Positions 32,720-32,729 of a DNA stretch of 32,729 bases are shown here, in pieces (positions within the stretch are counted from its first letter, which is position 1; each line of letters begins with the position of its first letter). The stretch is from the NCBI GenBank assembly GCA_016933115.1, contig JAFGBL010000120.1, forward strand, positions 1-32,729, given 5' to 3'. The notes beneath the pieces are model-generated. The model was given only the letters and a program-made list of their open reading frames with translations. It did not search any database and was not told where the DNA came from. The position numbers were made by a program, and so were the translations under genes. This DNA is from Bacteroidales bacterium. GTDB lineage: Bacteria; Bacteroidota; Bacteroidia; Bacteroidales; JAADJA01.

Positions 32720-32729
32720 GATTTAAGCC

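Overview
The window looks like a chromosomal segment of an aerobic or facultative Bacteroidota bacterium, probably Bacteroidales/Marinilabiliales-like; the exact lineage cannot be fixed from sequence alone. The evidence is type IX secretion (T9SS) C-terminal sorting domains, Bacteroidota-style promoters (TTG, about 20 nt, TAnnTTTG), a TonB-dependent receptor with an N-terminal carboxypeptidase-regulatory-like domain, FISUMP domains, DUF5723/DUF6973 families and a complete alternative complex III operon. Base composition is moderately AT-rich. I saw no rRNA, tRNA, CRISPR array, transposase or phage gene.

Layout. 1-420: the Gly-rich tail of a TPM-domain protein, followed by what looks like a frameshifted relic with a similar tail. 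490-5260: two convergent genes for exported proteins, one a T9SS cargo and one a 1082-aa protein with three FISUMP domains. 5466-6287: a two-domain universal stress protein, then two hairpins, one with a 21-bp perfect stem. 6625-14599: the energy core of the window, actABCDEF, encoding the quinol-oxidising alternative complex III; ActA has six CxxCH haem sites instead of the textbook five, and no terminal oxidase genes follow. 14874-16121: a second T9SS cargo gene with YCF48/BNR-like repeats. 16122-16942: a mostly non-coding stretch with a GC-rich island that can fold.

16943-18673 (minus strand) holds an NAD(P)HX epimerase homologue with an altered nucleotide-loop motif and a lipoprotein MsrB-MsrA fusion, both repair functions. 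Divergent from them is a TonB-dependent receptor/DUF2271 pair. After an unrecognised 209-aa gene comes a nickel superoxide dismutase whose His-Cys-x-x-Pro-Cys hook begins right after a Sec signal peptide. 23376-26487 has two EamA-type transporters on either side of a PPDK regulatory protein, then a single-domain molbindin. 26754-29641 is a lipoprotein/DUF5723 outer-membrane pair, converging on a DUF6973 protein with overlapping stop codons. The window ends with an aspartate-type aminotransferase and a stand-alone heptose-7-phosphate kinase for LPS core synthesis.

How it fits together: ActABCDEF oxidises menaquinol and passes electrons to periplasmic cytochromes. The exported NiSOD and the exported methionine sulfoxide reductase would protect the same compartment from superoxide and its products. 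Most of the rest is cell-envelope biology. I see no clearly new multi-gene system. The most unusual items are the Sec-exported NiSOD without a visible SodX, the six-haem ActA, the altered NnrE motif and the folded GC-rich island near 16420-16530.
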